From Kudoa neothunni (Eukaryota; Cnidaria): a stretch of 64,000 bases of DNA. The notes beneath the pieces were generated by a model. The model was not told the origin of the DNA and did not search any database. It saw only the letters and a program-made list of their open reading frames with translations. The stretch lies in NCBI GenBank assembly GCA_964304625.1, contig OZ199839.1, positions 11,780,001 to 11,844,000 on the forward strand. Reading direction: 5' to 3'. A program made the position numbers and the translations under genes. Positions 40,801 through 50,468 of the stretch are shown here, piece by piece (positions within the stretch are counted from its first letter, which is position 1; each line of letters starts with the position of its first letter).

Positions 40801-43800
40801 ACTCTGATAATTCAACTTTTATCAGCATACGAAGAGTTAGTCTTTGATTATTCAGTTAACGGAGCAGATGAGGATACTAGCGTACTCACTCAGGGTTCAA
40901 ATCAAAAGATATTATGCAAGTTGACTGAATGTGAATTTTCCATCCCAGGCGTAATACTTACAAAGTCTTATAATGTTGCTGTGAAAGTACCACTGTGTGA
41001 GAATGACAGTATTCTATCAATTAAAAAAGGTATAACATATCATTCATAAAAATAATAAATTGTTCTAGCTCGAAGCGATTATACATTAGCATACAATTAT
41101 CGCAAAGAAGGGTTCAATGAAGTTACACTTACTCTACAATTGCAGCTTTCACTTCCTTATGATAAAATCAAGTTGGGATGGTCTCTGAAAACAGGTTTGA
41201 ATTCAAAGGTCATTAAGAGTTCATCTTCGATGACTGCGCTGACTAAAGAGGTTTCCTTATTTTCATTATCTATACCAGAAGTTGATATAAATAATGAATA
41301 TACAATTGAGTTCATTTCCGAATACCTTGTGGAAAAAATAAACAGAAATATCCTAGTAGAAGGTATATAATAATAAAGTTGTTTATTTCATTCGCATCTA
41401 ACTATTTAATTAATACTATATTCATGATCTAATTTTAATAATATTCACTAATTTTTCCAATTAAACAATTAAGTAATAATTAGAGTATAATTATTGGATT
41501 CATGTAGCAAAATATTTTAAAAAATATAACATATTCATTAATATATAACATATTGAAATATTTTTCCTTCTTCATAATTGGTTATTTATGATTTATAAAT
41601 ATAAATTGTCACTAGTTTAACTAAATAGTCGTATGAATGTCAAAAAATAATAGTTATATGTTTAAATGTATAAAGAAAAATTTGTTTAATAATGTAATTG
41701 ACAATAATCAATGAGTTTTTAATTCAAAGCTTAACGAAAAATATATGAGAATAATATTTTTTAACAAAGGAAATTAATACCATCTATAAAAAGTATTTAA
41801 TTCAACATTTGTTAGTGCACACTTTTTTGTTTGTAAATAAGGTGTGTAGTAAAAATGAGGCATTGGCTATTACCACAGATCCATGTAACCTTCATCTTCG
41901 ACACGGCTGTCGATTTCTCCATAATTAAAAACTTTATAAAAATATGATTTCACAACTTTAATGTTTAATTTTTTCCCTACAAACTCAAAAATTTTCGACA
42001 ATTGATAACATTCAATATTTCAACTAGAAAACTGTTTATTTAGTTTTCAAAACAAAATTTAAATTATTAATGTCATTTTCCGTTGTTCCTATAGTATGGA
42101 TTTAACGAATTATAGGTGCCTGCATAACTACATTACATCCAAAGTGCGCGCTTCCGTGAGATTCCGTCCAATGAGTTTTGGATTTCCGTCCAAACTTTAC
42201 AGGCTTCACTAAATTTTAATCTATAAATTGTTGTACACACAAAACTCGCCATAACAATAATCGTGTAATAGTAATGAANNNNNNNNNNNNNNNNNNNNNN
42301 NNNNNNNNNNNNNNNNNNNNNNNNNNNNNNNNNNNNNNNNNNNNNNNNNNNNNNNNNNNNNNNNNNNNNNNNNNNNNNNNNNNNNNNNNNNNNNNNNNNN
42401 NNNNNNNNNNNNNNNNNNNNNNNNNNNNNNNNNNNNNNNNNNNNNNNNNNNNNNNNNNNNNNNNNNNNNNNNNNNNNNATACAATTGAGTTCACTTCCAA
42501 ATATCTCGTGGAAAAAACAAATGGGAATATCATAATTAAAGGTATGTAATAATAAACCCGCTAGTTCATTCGCAGTCATTTATTTAATTAATGATATATT
42601 AATAAATGAATATTATTATAATTCGACATTTTTCAAATAAAAATAATTCAGAAATAATTGTTCAATTTATGTTTTATTCTCAAGAAATAATATGCAAGAT
42701 AAACAAAATTTAATTAAATTAGTGATTATACAATGGATTATAATTTGATTTCATTGTATACTTATTATTTATGATAGATGATATATATTAATTTATATCA
42801 TTTAATTAATTAATTGTGTGAATATCACAAAAGAATTGATATCACCGTGAAATTCATGTTAAACCTAATTTTAACCCTCCGGTATCCAGGAGAAAAGCTT
42901 ACGCACATACATAGACGTGGACATTGTTTCCAACCACCCAAAAAACATCGGATTATATAATTGACTACGAATTATTTAATTAAACATATTTTGCATAATA
43001 TTAAATTTATTCTGCATTCACCGTAATTGCCTTGTTCACACGGACTGCATTTTGTGCGGCATCGTTTTTGGGAGATCTGTTACAAACACAGAAATGTTAA
43101 CGTTTTTCGAATCTATGGTTTACCCTTTCACTTTTGTTTTGTATATTTGCTTTGGATTCCACTATGAGTTCTATTGCTAGCTGTTTTTGGAAATCTCTTA
43201 TGACCAAAGCTTTTATTGGTTAAGTAATTGAGAGTTTCTAGATCCATATAGTTGAAATTCATTATACACATCTGCTTCTACTATATTGTAAAACACAGCA
43301 TTTGGCCAGCGTCTAATGGCTCTTTCTGTAGAATAGCATCGCACAAGCTGATCGAAAGTGTCAACATCATCATTTGTCGCATTGTAATATAGGATTATCT
43401 TAGGTTTTGATTTTTCCATTTCATGACCCCTATCAGAATCAATGTCCCAGGAAATACTTTGAGGTCATTAAGGTTAACCTTTTTGTGCGTTTATTCTCAA
43501 TATTATTTTATGTTAAAACAATAATATTATTCCTTAAAATTAAACTATGTATACACTTTTCTAAGAAATCAATCCGTTTTATTTATTATAATTATACAAG
43601 TTTGAGAAAAAGTATAAACAATGTAATTGCGCTAACGTAACGTATAGTTTATATGGTTTAAAATAGTTGGTTGTGTATATTGATTGCTAACAAATATAAT
43701 AATATAGTTCCAATAAATTATCAAATCAACAAAAAGCACGCAGATGATAAAGTTCAACTAACAATACAGCCAGAAATAGATGTGAATCAATTAGAAGTCA

Positions 43801-46800
43801 AACTTGAATATTCCACTTTGAAAAAGACCCCTAATAAATATGACGTGAAGGAGACAAGATCAATAGATATAACGCTAAAATGTATCGAAAAAGTTTGCGA
43901 ATATCTTTTGGAAAATATTGACAAAAATGAAAACTATTACATTAAAATTTTGCCAGGTTTATTGCAAAAGAAAGAACCTATTCTTATCAAAAGAGGTATT
44001 ATTTTTCTGTATTATTATTAATATAATATATTCAAGAACCGACTACATTTGAGGTTAATTATAAATATAACAATAATGAATTATTGGTTGAGTTCACATT
44101 GAAAATTAAATTTGATGAGATATTCATCAAATGGAGCTTATCAGACTCAATAAATGTTTTGGTCAAAAATTCTAACGATCTGTTCAAAAAGGTTGTGGTC
44201 AAAGATAACAAATGTACCTTAAATCTTGGACCGTTGTATCAAACAAAAGAATACAAATTAACATTTGAATCCGAAGAACTTACTGGGAAGAATGAACTTG
44301 TAGTAGAAAGTAATAATTAATAAAATATCGAAAAAGTTGACTATTCCTACTTTTATTAAAAATATTAATTATAATATAATGTATAACTTAAAAATAAAAA
44401 AAATTTCTTGTTGAATTATAAATGATAATTTTAGAGAGATTTGAATATGCATTAAAACATGAATGGGATTATCACAAACTAGAAATAACATTGGTAATTT
44501 TCTCGAATGAACCTCGGATGGAATTTGCTATCGATTATTCTTATTACGAACAAGGTAAAAATATTGCTGATGCGATTATAAACAAAAAAACAATTATATG
44601 CGAACATCATATATGTAATTTTGAAATTGAAAATATCAACTATAAAGTTGATCACATATTTTTACTTCATGCCCCAAATCTTGTCGATCACCTTCAGTAT
44701 GAAATAAAGAGAGGTGATTCAAAACTCAACAATGTGTTTCCATTTTCTTAATTTTATTATATTTAGAACCATGCCCATTGTCAAGTATACAACAAAAGTC
44801 GTTTGAAAACGATAAACTGAATCTAATAATTAAACTTTTATCGGCATACGAAGAGCTATCAGTTGATTATTCAGTTTATGAAACAGGTGAAAATACTGAT
44901 TTACTCACTCTACATTCAAATGAACTGATATCGTGTATAATGAATACATGCGAATTATCCATTTCAGACTTAACACTTACAAAGTCTTATAATGTTGCTG
45001 TGAAAGTACCCTTGTGTGAAGCAGGCAGGACTCTATCAATCGATAAATGTATAATATCCGAATCATAAAAATAATAAATTGTTTTAGTTCGAAGTGATTA
45101 CACAATAACATACAATTATCGCAAAGAAGAGTTCAATAAAGTTACACTTACTCTACAATTGCAGCTTTCACTTCCTTATGATAAAATCGAGTTAGAATGG
45201 TCTCTGAAAACAGGTTTGAATTCAGAGGTCGTTAAGAGTTCATCTTCGATGACTGCGCTGACTAAAGAGGTTTCCTTATTTTCATTATCTATACCAGAAG
45301 TTGATATAAATAATGAATATACAATTGAGTTCATTTCCGAATACCTTGTGGAAAAAATAAACAGAAATATCCTAGTAGAAGGTATATAATAATAAAGTTG
45401 TTTATTTCATTCGCATCTAACTATTTAATTGATACTATATTCATGATCTAATTTTAATAATATTCACTAATTTTTCCAATTAAACAATTAAGTAATAATT
45501 AATCTATTTTTACTAGATTATTGACGAAAAATTAAAAAAAACATTAAATATTATATAAGGATTAGAATTTGTTTTTCATTGTTTATTTATTATTTAGAAT
45601 ACTTGAATATGAAGTCTATTATTTCGATTAATTCGTCTTATGAGTACCACTAAATAATTGATATAATGTGGAAATTTATAAACAAAAATTAAATTAAAGA
45701 TGTAATTTACATTTATAATGGGTTTGTAATTCAAATTTGACAAATAATATATTTTCTATACATAATAATTAATAATACATATGTACAATCCCTGTTATTT
45801 TTATGTTTATTATAAAATAAAATTACGAGGAATAGAAACAATTTTTTAAAAACTGCATTCGATGATATAATCTTATATAACTGATTACCACCTTTCTGAA
45901 AGTTAGCTAATATTCACCAACAAATTTAGTAATTGTGTAAACTATTAAAGCAAATAATTCGATTTTTAATGTTACAAATTTTTTAAAATGATTGTATTAA
46001 TTTAATCCTAAACTATAACATGAGAATTTCAATTACTAAATTTTACATTTTAATCTTCCCTGTAGGTGGCGCGTGACCATGGGGGAGCCGATTGGGCCAT
46101 TTTTGGACCATGATAAAAAAATATAAAACGCTTCAAATTTTTATTTAATAACTCAGCTCATCTCTTTGAGTAATTAAACGCAATACATGGATAAATTGGG
46201 TTCCAATTTTCAGTTTTTGTTATTAATCGTGAGCATGTTAAAGTAGGTCAGCTACCTCCAAATTAATAAAATTATGAGCGTTATAGTCTGTGAGAGTATT
46301 AAAGACAAAAGTAATCGTCGAGTTAATCAATTAAAAATTAAAATAAGCTGAAATGGAGTAGGAACATGACCTCGCCCGGACAGTTTTAATGACAAACGTG
46401 TTTGTCGCCTTTCAGAAGGCTCCGAATGGATTAAGTATATTTTGAATGTCTCATTGTTTTTCACAACACTGTATTAGACAGCGATGAAAAATAATTTTTC
46501 AGTATCGTGTCGAGTTACAAAAATATTTGATGTGACGGTCAAAATATGGATATTTTTTCAAGAAGTTGAAAGGGGTTATTGTTGTTATAAGCATTCTGCG
46601 AGTGAATGTATTTATGATTATACTAAATGAACTTTCCGACTCACCACTCACCAATTGGTTGGATACGAGTCATGAGTACTTAAATTACTAAATTAAATTA
46701 ACACATCGTTTTTAGAATACAATAAAAAATTGTCTTCCAACAAGTTCTACACCAATAATAACAAATTTATATAAGAAAACTATTTGAAATATTTGTTACA

Positions 46801-49800
46801 TACGATAACTTACTTTTGCTTGGGCTGATTCGCATAAATTAATTTACCGAAATTAGAACGAAATAATGTGGACTTGCTATCTTTGATCCATTAATAGAGA
46901 AAGCATCTGATATGATGCTGTTTTTTTGAATAATCAACATCGTCTTCGTAGGAATCGTCAGATTTTGATATTTTAAAATCAGAATCATCATTGGAATTAA
47001 AATTAAGATTATTTTATAGAAGCTATTCGATATCTCTGCATGCATTATGCATTATTCGCGGTCATATTGCTTAAGTAATAATTGAATATTATTTTTCGAG
47101 AATGAATAACTTAAAAAGGATTAAAAAAGTTACGTTTTATTAACACAAAAGAAATGTTAAATTGTTTGTGTACCTATTAATTTTCGTTAACCTCATTTGA
47201 GCGTAGCCATAAACGAAAATGCAATTTTTGAGTTAAATAACTTAAACCAGTAAAATCTAATTTAATTATTTAAAAAAATAAATAAAAAGTGATACAATAT
47301 TACTTTTTTTGAAAAATAAAACAAAAAATAATCTTTTCTCATAAAAAAGTGGTATAGTTATTTTCTTAAATAATTGAAACGAATAAAAATTTGTTTGTTA
47401 CAGAAGTCATCTTATTACCCAGACCCTTCTAGATGAATTAAATGTAGAGATCAAAATCCTTAGGGTCACAGATGACCCCACATTGGACCGGGGGGTTAAT
47501 TGCAGAATAAATAATCTATTTTATTATTAAGTTCGTAAAAATTAATATTTTTAGAGTTAAAATCTTAGCCTGAACTTTTTTGTTGTTAACAACTATAATA
47601 ATTTAGTTCCAATAAGCTATAAAATCAACAAAATCCATGTCGATGATAAGGTTCAACTAACAATTCAGCCAGAGATAGATGTTAATCGATTAGACGTCAC
47701 GCTTGAATATTCGAAACTAAAAAAGACTGTTACCGAATTCTTCGTAATAGAGAAAAAATTATTACTTATAACGCTAAAATGTATCAAAAAAGTTTGCAAA
47801 CATCTTTTAGAAGATATTGATAAAAATGAATATTATCATATTAAAATTGTGTCTGATTTATTGGAAGGGAAAGAACCTATTCTTATTAATAGAGGTATTA
47901 TTGTTCATATTTTATTTTCAATATAATATATTCAAGAACCAACTGAATTTGAGGTCAATTATAAATATAACAATGATGGATTATTGGTTGAGTTCACATT
48001 GGAGAAAGACATAAAAGAAATTTTCCTTAAGTGGAGTTTACTGGGAAAGGAAGAGAAATCTATAAAAACCTCCAATGATCAAATTCATATGTTATCATGT
48101 GAAGCAAAAAAATGTTCCATCGAACTTGGCAAGTTGGACCAAGCTGAACAATATAAATTCGCTTTCCAGTCTGATGAACTTGAAGGAGTCACCGAATTAA
48201 TAATCGAAAGTAGATCTTTTTTCCTTAAATCGAAATATTATTATTAGTTCAGAAATGATTAAATAAGTTCTTTTTTTATTTATGTTCACTTTTTCTAGTT
48301 AACTGGGAAATATTTTTAACAAATATAGAAGAATTGGAGAAGACAATGGAACTTAATGACGAACCAATAGTATAGTTAATTATGCCGACTTTCCATATGT
48401 TATGCATATATTAGATTACCGGAAATTTTATAAAAGCTTGGGATAAAATAGTGTATGAAGTAATCGAAACAAGTAACTAAAACCACGTACAATTACAATT
48501 ATAATAACTTTCAATTTAGCACCAATTCAAAATAATTCAACCATTGAAGACAGCCCAAAAAAAGAGAAGGAGGAAGAAACTTCGTAAATAGATCAAAATA
48601 ATGACATTAATATAATAATTATCTTGTTTGTAGAATCTTCTTAAAACAAATTAACCTTTTGGACAAGAATATCATAAATATTGACGTTAATGGGGAAATC
48701 GATTCGGACAATATAAAATTGAAGACAATCACAACACAAGAGGCTTCAAAAACGATATATTTTGCTAAATCAATAGCCGACAATGAAATTAATGACATGT
48801 TACAGAATTCAACGCTTGCTGTAAACAACGATGAGCCATTGCAATCCACTTATTTGCACATGGAATTTTCAGCTGATGATTCTTCCGCTGAAGGGGACAA
48901 CCAGAGTAAAATTGTGTTGGCCGTAACGAAAAATAAGGAAATTAACAATTCAACACAAACAAATGATATTATTGCGGGAGATGTGCTAATCATAAAAGTT
49001 TCAAATAATCAGACAAAAAAATTAAATATAACGTTCAGTCAAATTATAAAAACCAATGATAAAAAGAACAATTTTAGATGTTGCACGTTAGATAGTATAT
49101 TAATACTATTAATTATTGTAAATAATAAACATGTTTCCTTATAAAGGTAAAACATTAGCTTGGGAAACTAAATACTGCTCAATTTTACATGAAGTTTCTA
49201 TTTCAACATTCCTCACCAATTACACATGCACTTGCAATCACACCACAAGTTATGCAATCATATATAATGTTTTTGATGATGATTCATCAAAAAATATTCT
49301 CTATCAACATGAAATATCTCTAATAACAACTTGCGTTTCGATGATATTTTTGTTCCTCACAATTGTGTGCATTTTATCGTCTAAGTAAATTTTGTACGAT
49401 GAATAGAAATTGAATGTTAACTGTTTGATTATAGAGTTGTTAAAAAAATAAGAATTTTGGCTCAATTGTGGATGTGTGTGGCTATATTTATATTCCACTT
49501 GGCATTTATCTTGGGAAATGTGTTTAACAAAATACATCAATCCTGTTTTTATGTTTCCATCTTCTTACATTATGGCCTTATGAGTCAATACATGGCATTG
49601 TTATTAAATTCTCTTGTTGTTTTCCAAAGTCTTATATTAACAATGAAAAAAGTAAAGGAAATAATTATGAAAATTATAGCACTTCTCTTTTTAAGTGAGT
49701 ATGTTTCTATAAAACATAATAATGGTTAAAAATTTAGTCATTCCTATATTTGTCGCAGCAATTTCTAGCCAATTATTTAGTGCTAATTACGTCATAAAAA

Positions 49801-50289
49801 CAAAGTATTTAAATTATATCAATTTTCATTGCAATTTATTTGAATATTTATAGTTGTATTCCACATGGTTGGCTAAAGTTGGTGACAATCACGATTCCTG
49901 GAGTGTGTATATTATTGTTTAATCTAATGGTATTGTTCCTGGTATTACGCACAATCTACATGTCTGAAATCACAAATAAGAAAAAAAGTTCAATTAAACA
50001 ACGTACAAGACAGTTACTATTCCTATTCATGATGTTAGGAATGCCGATGCTAATCCAATTATTATCCTTTTTTATTAAAAGTGAATTAATTATATTGGTT
50101 GCCAATTGTTTAAACACGTCAATGGGAACATTCTTATTTTTCATCTTTGTTATTGGAAACAAAGAAATGAGAACTCATTTTACATCAATCATTGGGAACG
50201 GATCAGCCCCAAAAAGGATAATATTATCGACTGGGAGTAGATACACAACCAAGATGACTTTTTCATCAAGATCCAATCAAAAATTCTGA
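16114..50289 (+). CDS. Giant adhesion-type G-protein-coupled receptor with about 35 tandem ectodomain repeats
   Basis: About 39 exons join in phase: a signal peptide exon, roughly 35 repeats of about 93 aa (exons of 255-294 nt, almost all phase 1 at both ends), a linker, a GAIN domain with GPS, and a class B2-like seven-helix region ending at TGA 50287. At least 3,700 aa before adding what the N gap hides. The repeats share hydrophobic strand patterns, a KWSL/GWSL-type Trp strand and, in many, a C-x(3-4)-C pair (CDQGFC, CEQNIC, CIEKVC, CEAKKC); a beta-sandwich is inferred, family unknown. Expected role: plasma-membrane adhesion receptor whose long ectodomain binds cells or matrix, possibly self-cleaved at the GPS. 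Large introns 19482..24572, 24851..28833 and 31415..38692 hold transposons. Doubts: one exon has a frame break, there is a 200-N gap, and joining across the long introns rests on phase only, so two or more genes are possible. Confidence 0.75.
19812..19840. repeat. (AT)n microsatellite
   Basis: About 14 perfect AT units, continuing as an imperfect TA-rich run to about 19850. Confidence 0.9.
21236..22515. mobile_element. Mariner/Tc1-like element, non-coding
   Basis: TA-CAGTGGGTGACG at the left (TA at 21234..21235) and CGTCACCCACTG-TA at the right (TA at 22516..22517) are perfect 12-bp inverted ends flanked by TA, the target duplication of the Tc1/mariner group. Similarity continues inward (TAATACGTA against TAATACGCA). 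At 1,280 bp it has the size of a full mariner, but no transposase frame survives in either direction. Confidence 0.65.
22688..22727. repeat. piggyBac-like terminus
   Basis: A short palindrome GGGGTCTTGAAATACCCC is followed by CGGTAGGGTTAA, so the segment ends in GGG-TTAA as piggyBac-type elements do. The opposite end was not found. Confidence 0.35.
23866..23936 (+). repeat. Dispersed repeat family, copy C
   Basis: TTGAAATAGCCAGTCCTCAC, then GGGGATTAAACAGATCCGTC and CTATAACCAATGCC match the order of motifs in copies at 12675 and 38224. Confidence 0.55.
24573..31414 (+). CDS. Receptor exons 9-17: nine single-domain repeats
   Basis: Exons: 24573..24850, 28834..29116, 29171..29464, 29505..29798, 29844..30137, 30197..30463, 30512..30793, 30838..31116 and 31160..31414. 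The join of exons 9 and 10 is phase 0, the only non-phase-1 join among the repeats, across a 3,983-nt intron with a GTATGT donor and CATAG acceptor. The other introns are 40-59 nt. Each exon encodes one repeat of 85-98 aa; the Cys pair is seen as CEGYYC, CDQKSC and CSGKTC. The fusion of the 24.6-kb exon with the 28.8-kb exon gives NL|ESLVEK without a stop, which supports one gene across the transposon-filled intron. Confidence 0.75.
25146..26063 (+). mobile_element. pogo/Tigger-like transposon relic
   Basis: TA-CAGTAGGTAACCAATTTCGCG on the left and GTGAAATTGGTTCCTTACTG-TA on the right form imperfect inverted ends next to TA duplications. Inside, 25501..25707 reads MKMYEWIGCTRSRNIVVSEV and GRFRSFIKSSNI, the CENP-B-type HTH of pogo transposases. 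Around 25775-25820 another reading gives YIYNVDETALFYR, the first catalytic Asp motif. A subterminal copy of TAACCAATTT lies near 25305. The element is 918 bp, internally deleted and inactive. Confidence 0.75.
27095..28745. mobile_element. Long-inverted-repeat element in receptor intron 9
   Basis: About 340 bp at 27095..27440 reappears as the reverse complement at about 28410..28745. Matching blocks include CGAGACCGTATAATnCCTT, CGGTATAGTCTATTCTTA, ATATCTTTTTTCT, TAATTGTGATAAT and CATTGGTTCACGTGT. About 970 bp separates the arms and contains no recognised protein. Foldback transposon or large MITE; transcribed with the intron it would form a long hairpin. Confidence 0.7.
31604..31800. repeat. 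piggyBac-like end with internal inverted repeat
   Basis: TTAACCCTCCAGG starts at 31604. GGGTCAATTGGATCCCA (31625..31641) and TGGGATCCAATGGACCC (31784..31800) are inverted with one mismatch. It resembles the TTAACCCTCC end at 42871. Confidence 0.4.
31970..35249 (-). mobile_element. hAT transposon, ZMYM1-like, inside receptor intron 17
   Basis: The right end GGCACTGCCTACCCTG (35234..35249) pairs with the slightly eroded left end TTGGGTAGGCAGTCCGTGCC (31970..31989). The transposase relic reads on the minus strand, opposite to the receptor gene. No 8-bp duplication is recognisable. Confidence 0.65.
32640..34740 (-). pseudogene. hAT transposase pseudogene (TTF/ZMYM1-like)
   Basis: Read from 34740 downward: a TTF-type zinc finger region (FNNSWYEKKEGLCGCATT, RLFCFPCLPFS), then NLPIALNKHEQSATHYQNQV, GDNENKLPLNRGNYLEL, ATESDETTDTSCTSQCS, a TRWNSYSKLVQ region at 33425..33628, and the C-terminal hAT dimerisation segment LTIPATTISVERSFSALK at 32814..33062 continuing as MANQRFSSLALISIEKERLN near 32750. 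Several stops and at least one frame change separate these pieces. Confidence 0.75.
36663..38284. mobile_element. Foldback/MITE-like element with terminal dispersed repeats
   Basis: The arm at 36663..36726 is the reverse complement of 38178..38241 with few mismatches; shared blocks include AAATTTTTATAAACATGTTAGTTT split around 38185 and GTTGCAATAG. Weaker pairing extends another 30-40 bp inward. The right side continues into a dispersed repeat copy (38224..38284). The 1.4-kb interior shows no transposase. Confidence 0.6.
38693..41362 (+). CDS. Receptor exons 18-25: repeat types a-b-c-d-e-a-b-c
   Basis: Exons: 38693..38971 (a), 39024..39308 (b), 39352..39645 (c), 39687..39974 (d), 40020..40292 (e), 40416..40694 (a), 40748..41029 (b) and 41069..41362 (c). 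All are phase 1-1. Introns are 52, 43, 41, 45, 123, 53 and 39 nt. Each type has a recognisable start: a RF.YE/A, b EPCPLSSIQQ, c SDYTLAYNY, d the VPINY/SEIDYE form, e EPTTF. Exon d shows CDQGFC, a shows CEQNIC and e shows EEVFMKWSLLD. The ordered reuse of a-e shows that a five-exon cassette was duplicated as a unit. Confidence 0.85.
41363..42278. other. Receptor intron sequence before the assembly gap
   Basis: The first about 120 bp after the donor at 41363 are nearly identical to the sequence after 45382, then the two diverge. An inverted copy of the dispersed repeat lies at 41858..41890. No exon was seen before the gap. Confidence 0.5.
42279..42478. other. Assembly gap of 200 N
   Basis: Unresolved bases. 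The gap interrupts a type-c receptor exon, whose last 63 nt remain at 42479..42541, so at least one repeat, and possibly a whole duplicated cassette, is hidden. Confidence 1.
42479..42541 (+). CDS. 3' end of a receptor type-c exon (5' part in the gap)
   Basis: It encodes TIEFTSKYLVEKTNGNIIIK and ends with a phase-1 donor GGTATG. It is a close paralogue of the ends of the c exons at 41069..41362 and 45088..45381 (TIEFISEYLVEKINRN), so another cassette copy lies across the gap. Confidence 0.8.
42871..43477 (-). pseudogene. piggyBac transposase C-terminal fragment in a receptor intron
   Basis: Frame 43213..43419 (minus) reads KPKIILYYNATNDDVDTFDQ, VRCYSTERAIRRWPNAVFYN, the third catalytic Asp region of piggyBac transposases (N.T..GVD..DQ...Y...R.TRRWP). 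Downstream, in another frame, a Cys-rich tail KRCRTKCSPCEQGNYGECR is visible near 43020-43070. TTAACCCTCC begins at 42871 and TTAA recurs at 43474..43477, so the insert may span these points. Truncated and frameshifted. Confidence 0.75.
43708..45381 (+). CDS. Receptor exons: repeat types d-e-a-b-c, recent cassette copy
   Basis: Exons: 43708..43995 (d), 44037..44309 (e), 44435..44713 (a), 44767..45048 (b) and 45088..45381 (c), each exactly the length of its counterpart upstream (288, 273, 279, 282, 294). Introns are 41, 125, 53 and 39 nt. The c exon and the first about 120 bp of the following intron are almost identical to 41069..41480, so the duplication is recent. Cys pairs include CIEKVC (d), CEHHIC (a) and CIMNTC (b). 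All exons are open and phase 1. Confidence 0.85.
45382..47606. other. Receptor intron carrying a piggyBac-like remnant
   Basis: Phase-1 intron of 2,225 nt. The start copies the intron after 41363. Most of the rest is taken by the element at 46050..47499. Confidence 0.6.
46050..47499 (-). mobile_element. piggyBac-like remnant bounded by TTAA
   Basis: TTAA at 46050..46053 is followed by TCTTCCCTG; the other side reads GGGTCACAGATGACCCC (47463..47479) and ends GGGGGG-TTAA at 47496..47499, echoing the palindromic end of the piggyBac at 53.2-56.6 kb. On the minus strand near 46900-47000 an acidic stretch (NDDSDFKISKSDDSYEDDVD) resembles a piggyBac N-terminus. No intact transposase. Confidence 0.45.
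47607..48209 (+). CDS. Receptor exons: last repeats, types d and e
   Basis: Exons 47607..47894 (d, 288 nt) and 47937..48209 (e, 273 nt), with a 42-nt intron. Exon d has CIKKVC where other copies have CIEKVC; exon e shows KEIFLKWSLLGKEEKS and CEAKKC. The phase-1 donor after e at 48210 leads to a short linker exon. A region at 48299..48377, with an acceptor-like TTCTAG in front, may be a decayed type-a exon; it has no matching donor and is left out of the model. Confidence 0.8.
48520..50289 (+). CDS. Receptor GAIN/GPS and seven-transmembrane exons
   Basis: Exons: 48520..48583 (acidic/basic linker), 48634..49094 (GAIN core), 49147..49384 (GPS and TM1), 49435..49694 (TM2, TM3, start of TM4), 49738..49804 (TM4, ECL2) and 49854..50289 (TM5-7 and tail). 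Introns are 50, 52, 50, 43 and 49 nt. The GPS ends CTCNHTTSYAII, against a C.CNHLT.FA consensus. TM1 is ISLITTCVSMIFLFLTIVCI; TM3 has the HYGLMSQYMALL pattern; ECL2 gives NCIPHGW, with Cys and Trp as in class B2; TM7 is NCLNTSMGTFLFFIFVIGNK, like NSLQGFFIFLFHC..NKE. Positions in 49.45-49.69 kb may be off by one base in my count. This is an adhesion-GPCR family receptor; ligand and G protein are unknown. Confidence 0.88.
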
Positions 50290-50462
50290 AGAATTGCCTA
50301 TCTTATTTAAGTATAATTAATATACCAATACAGACTACATTGTATTTTTCCCCTTTAAATTTAATACATTTGTTTTTATTGTGGATAAAAACTATATTGC
50401 TTGTTAGGTTATCATAATTAATGATCATCCTTAGAGATTCATTTTAATGAGTCACGGAGTCG

Positions 50463-50468
50463 AATAAA
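50463..50468 (+). promoter_or_regulatory. Candidate polyadenylation signal of the receptor gene
   Basis: AATAAA, 174 bases after the stop codon, is the first such hexamer downstream. Plausible only; AT-rich DNA gives many chance matches. Confidence 0.35.
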
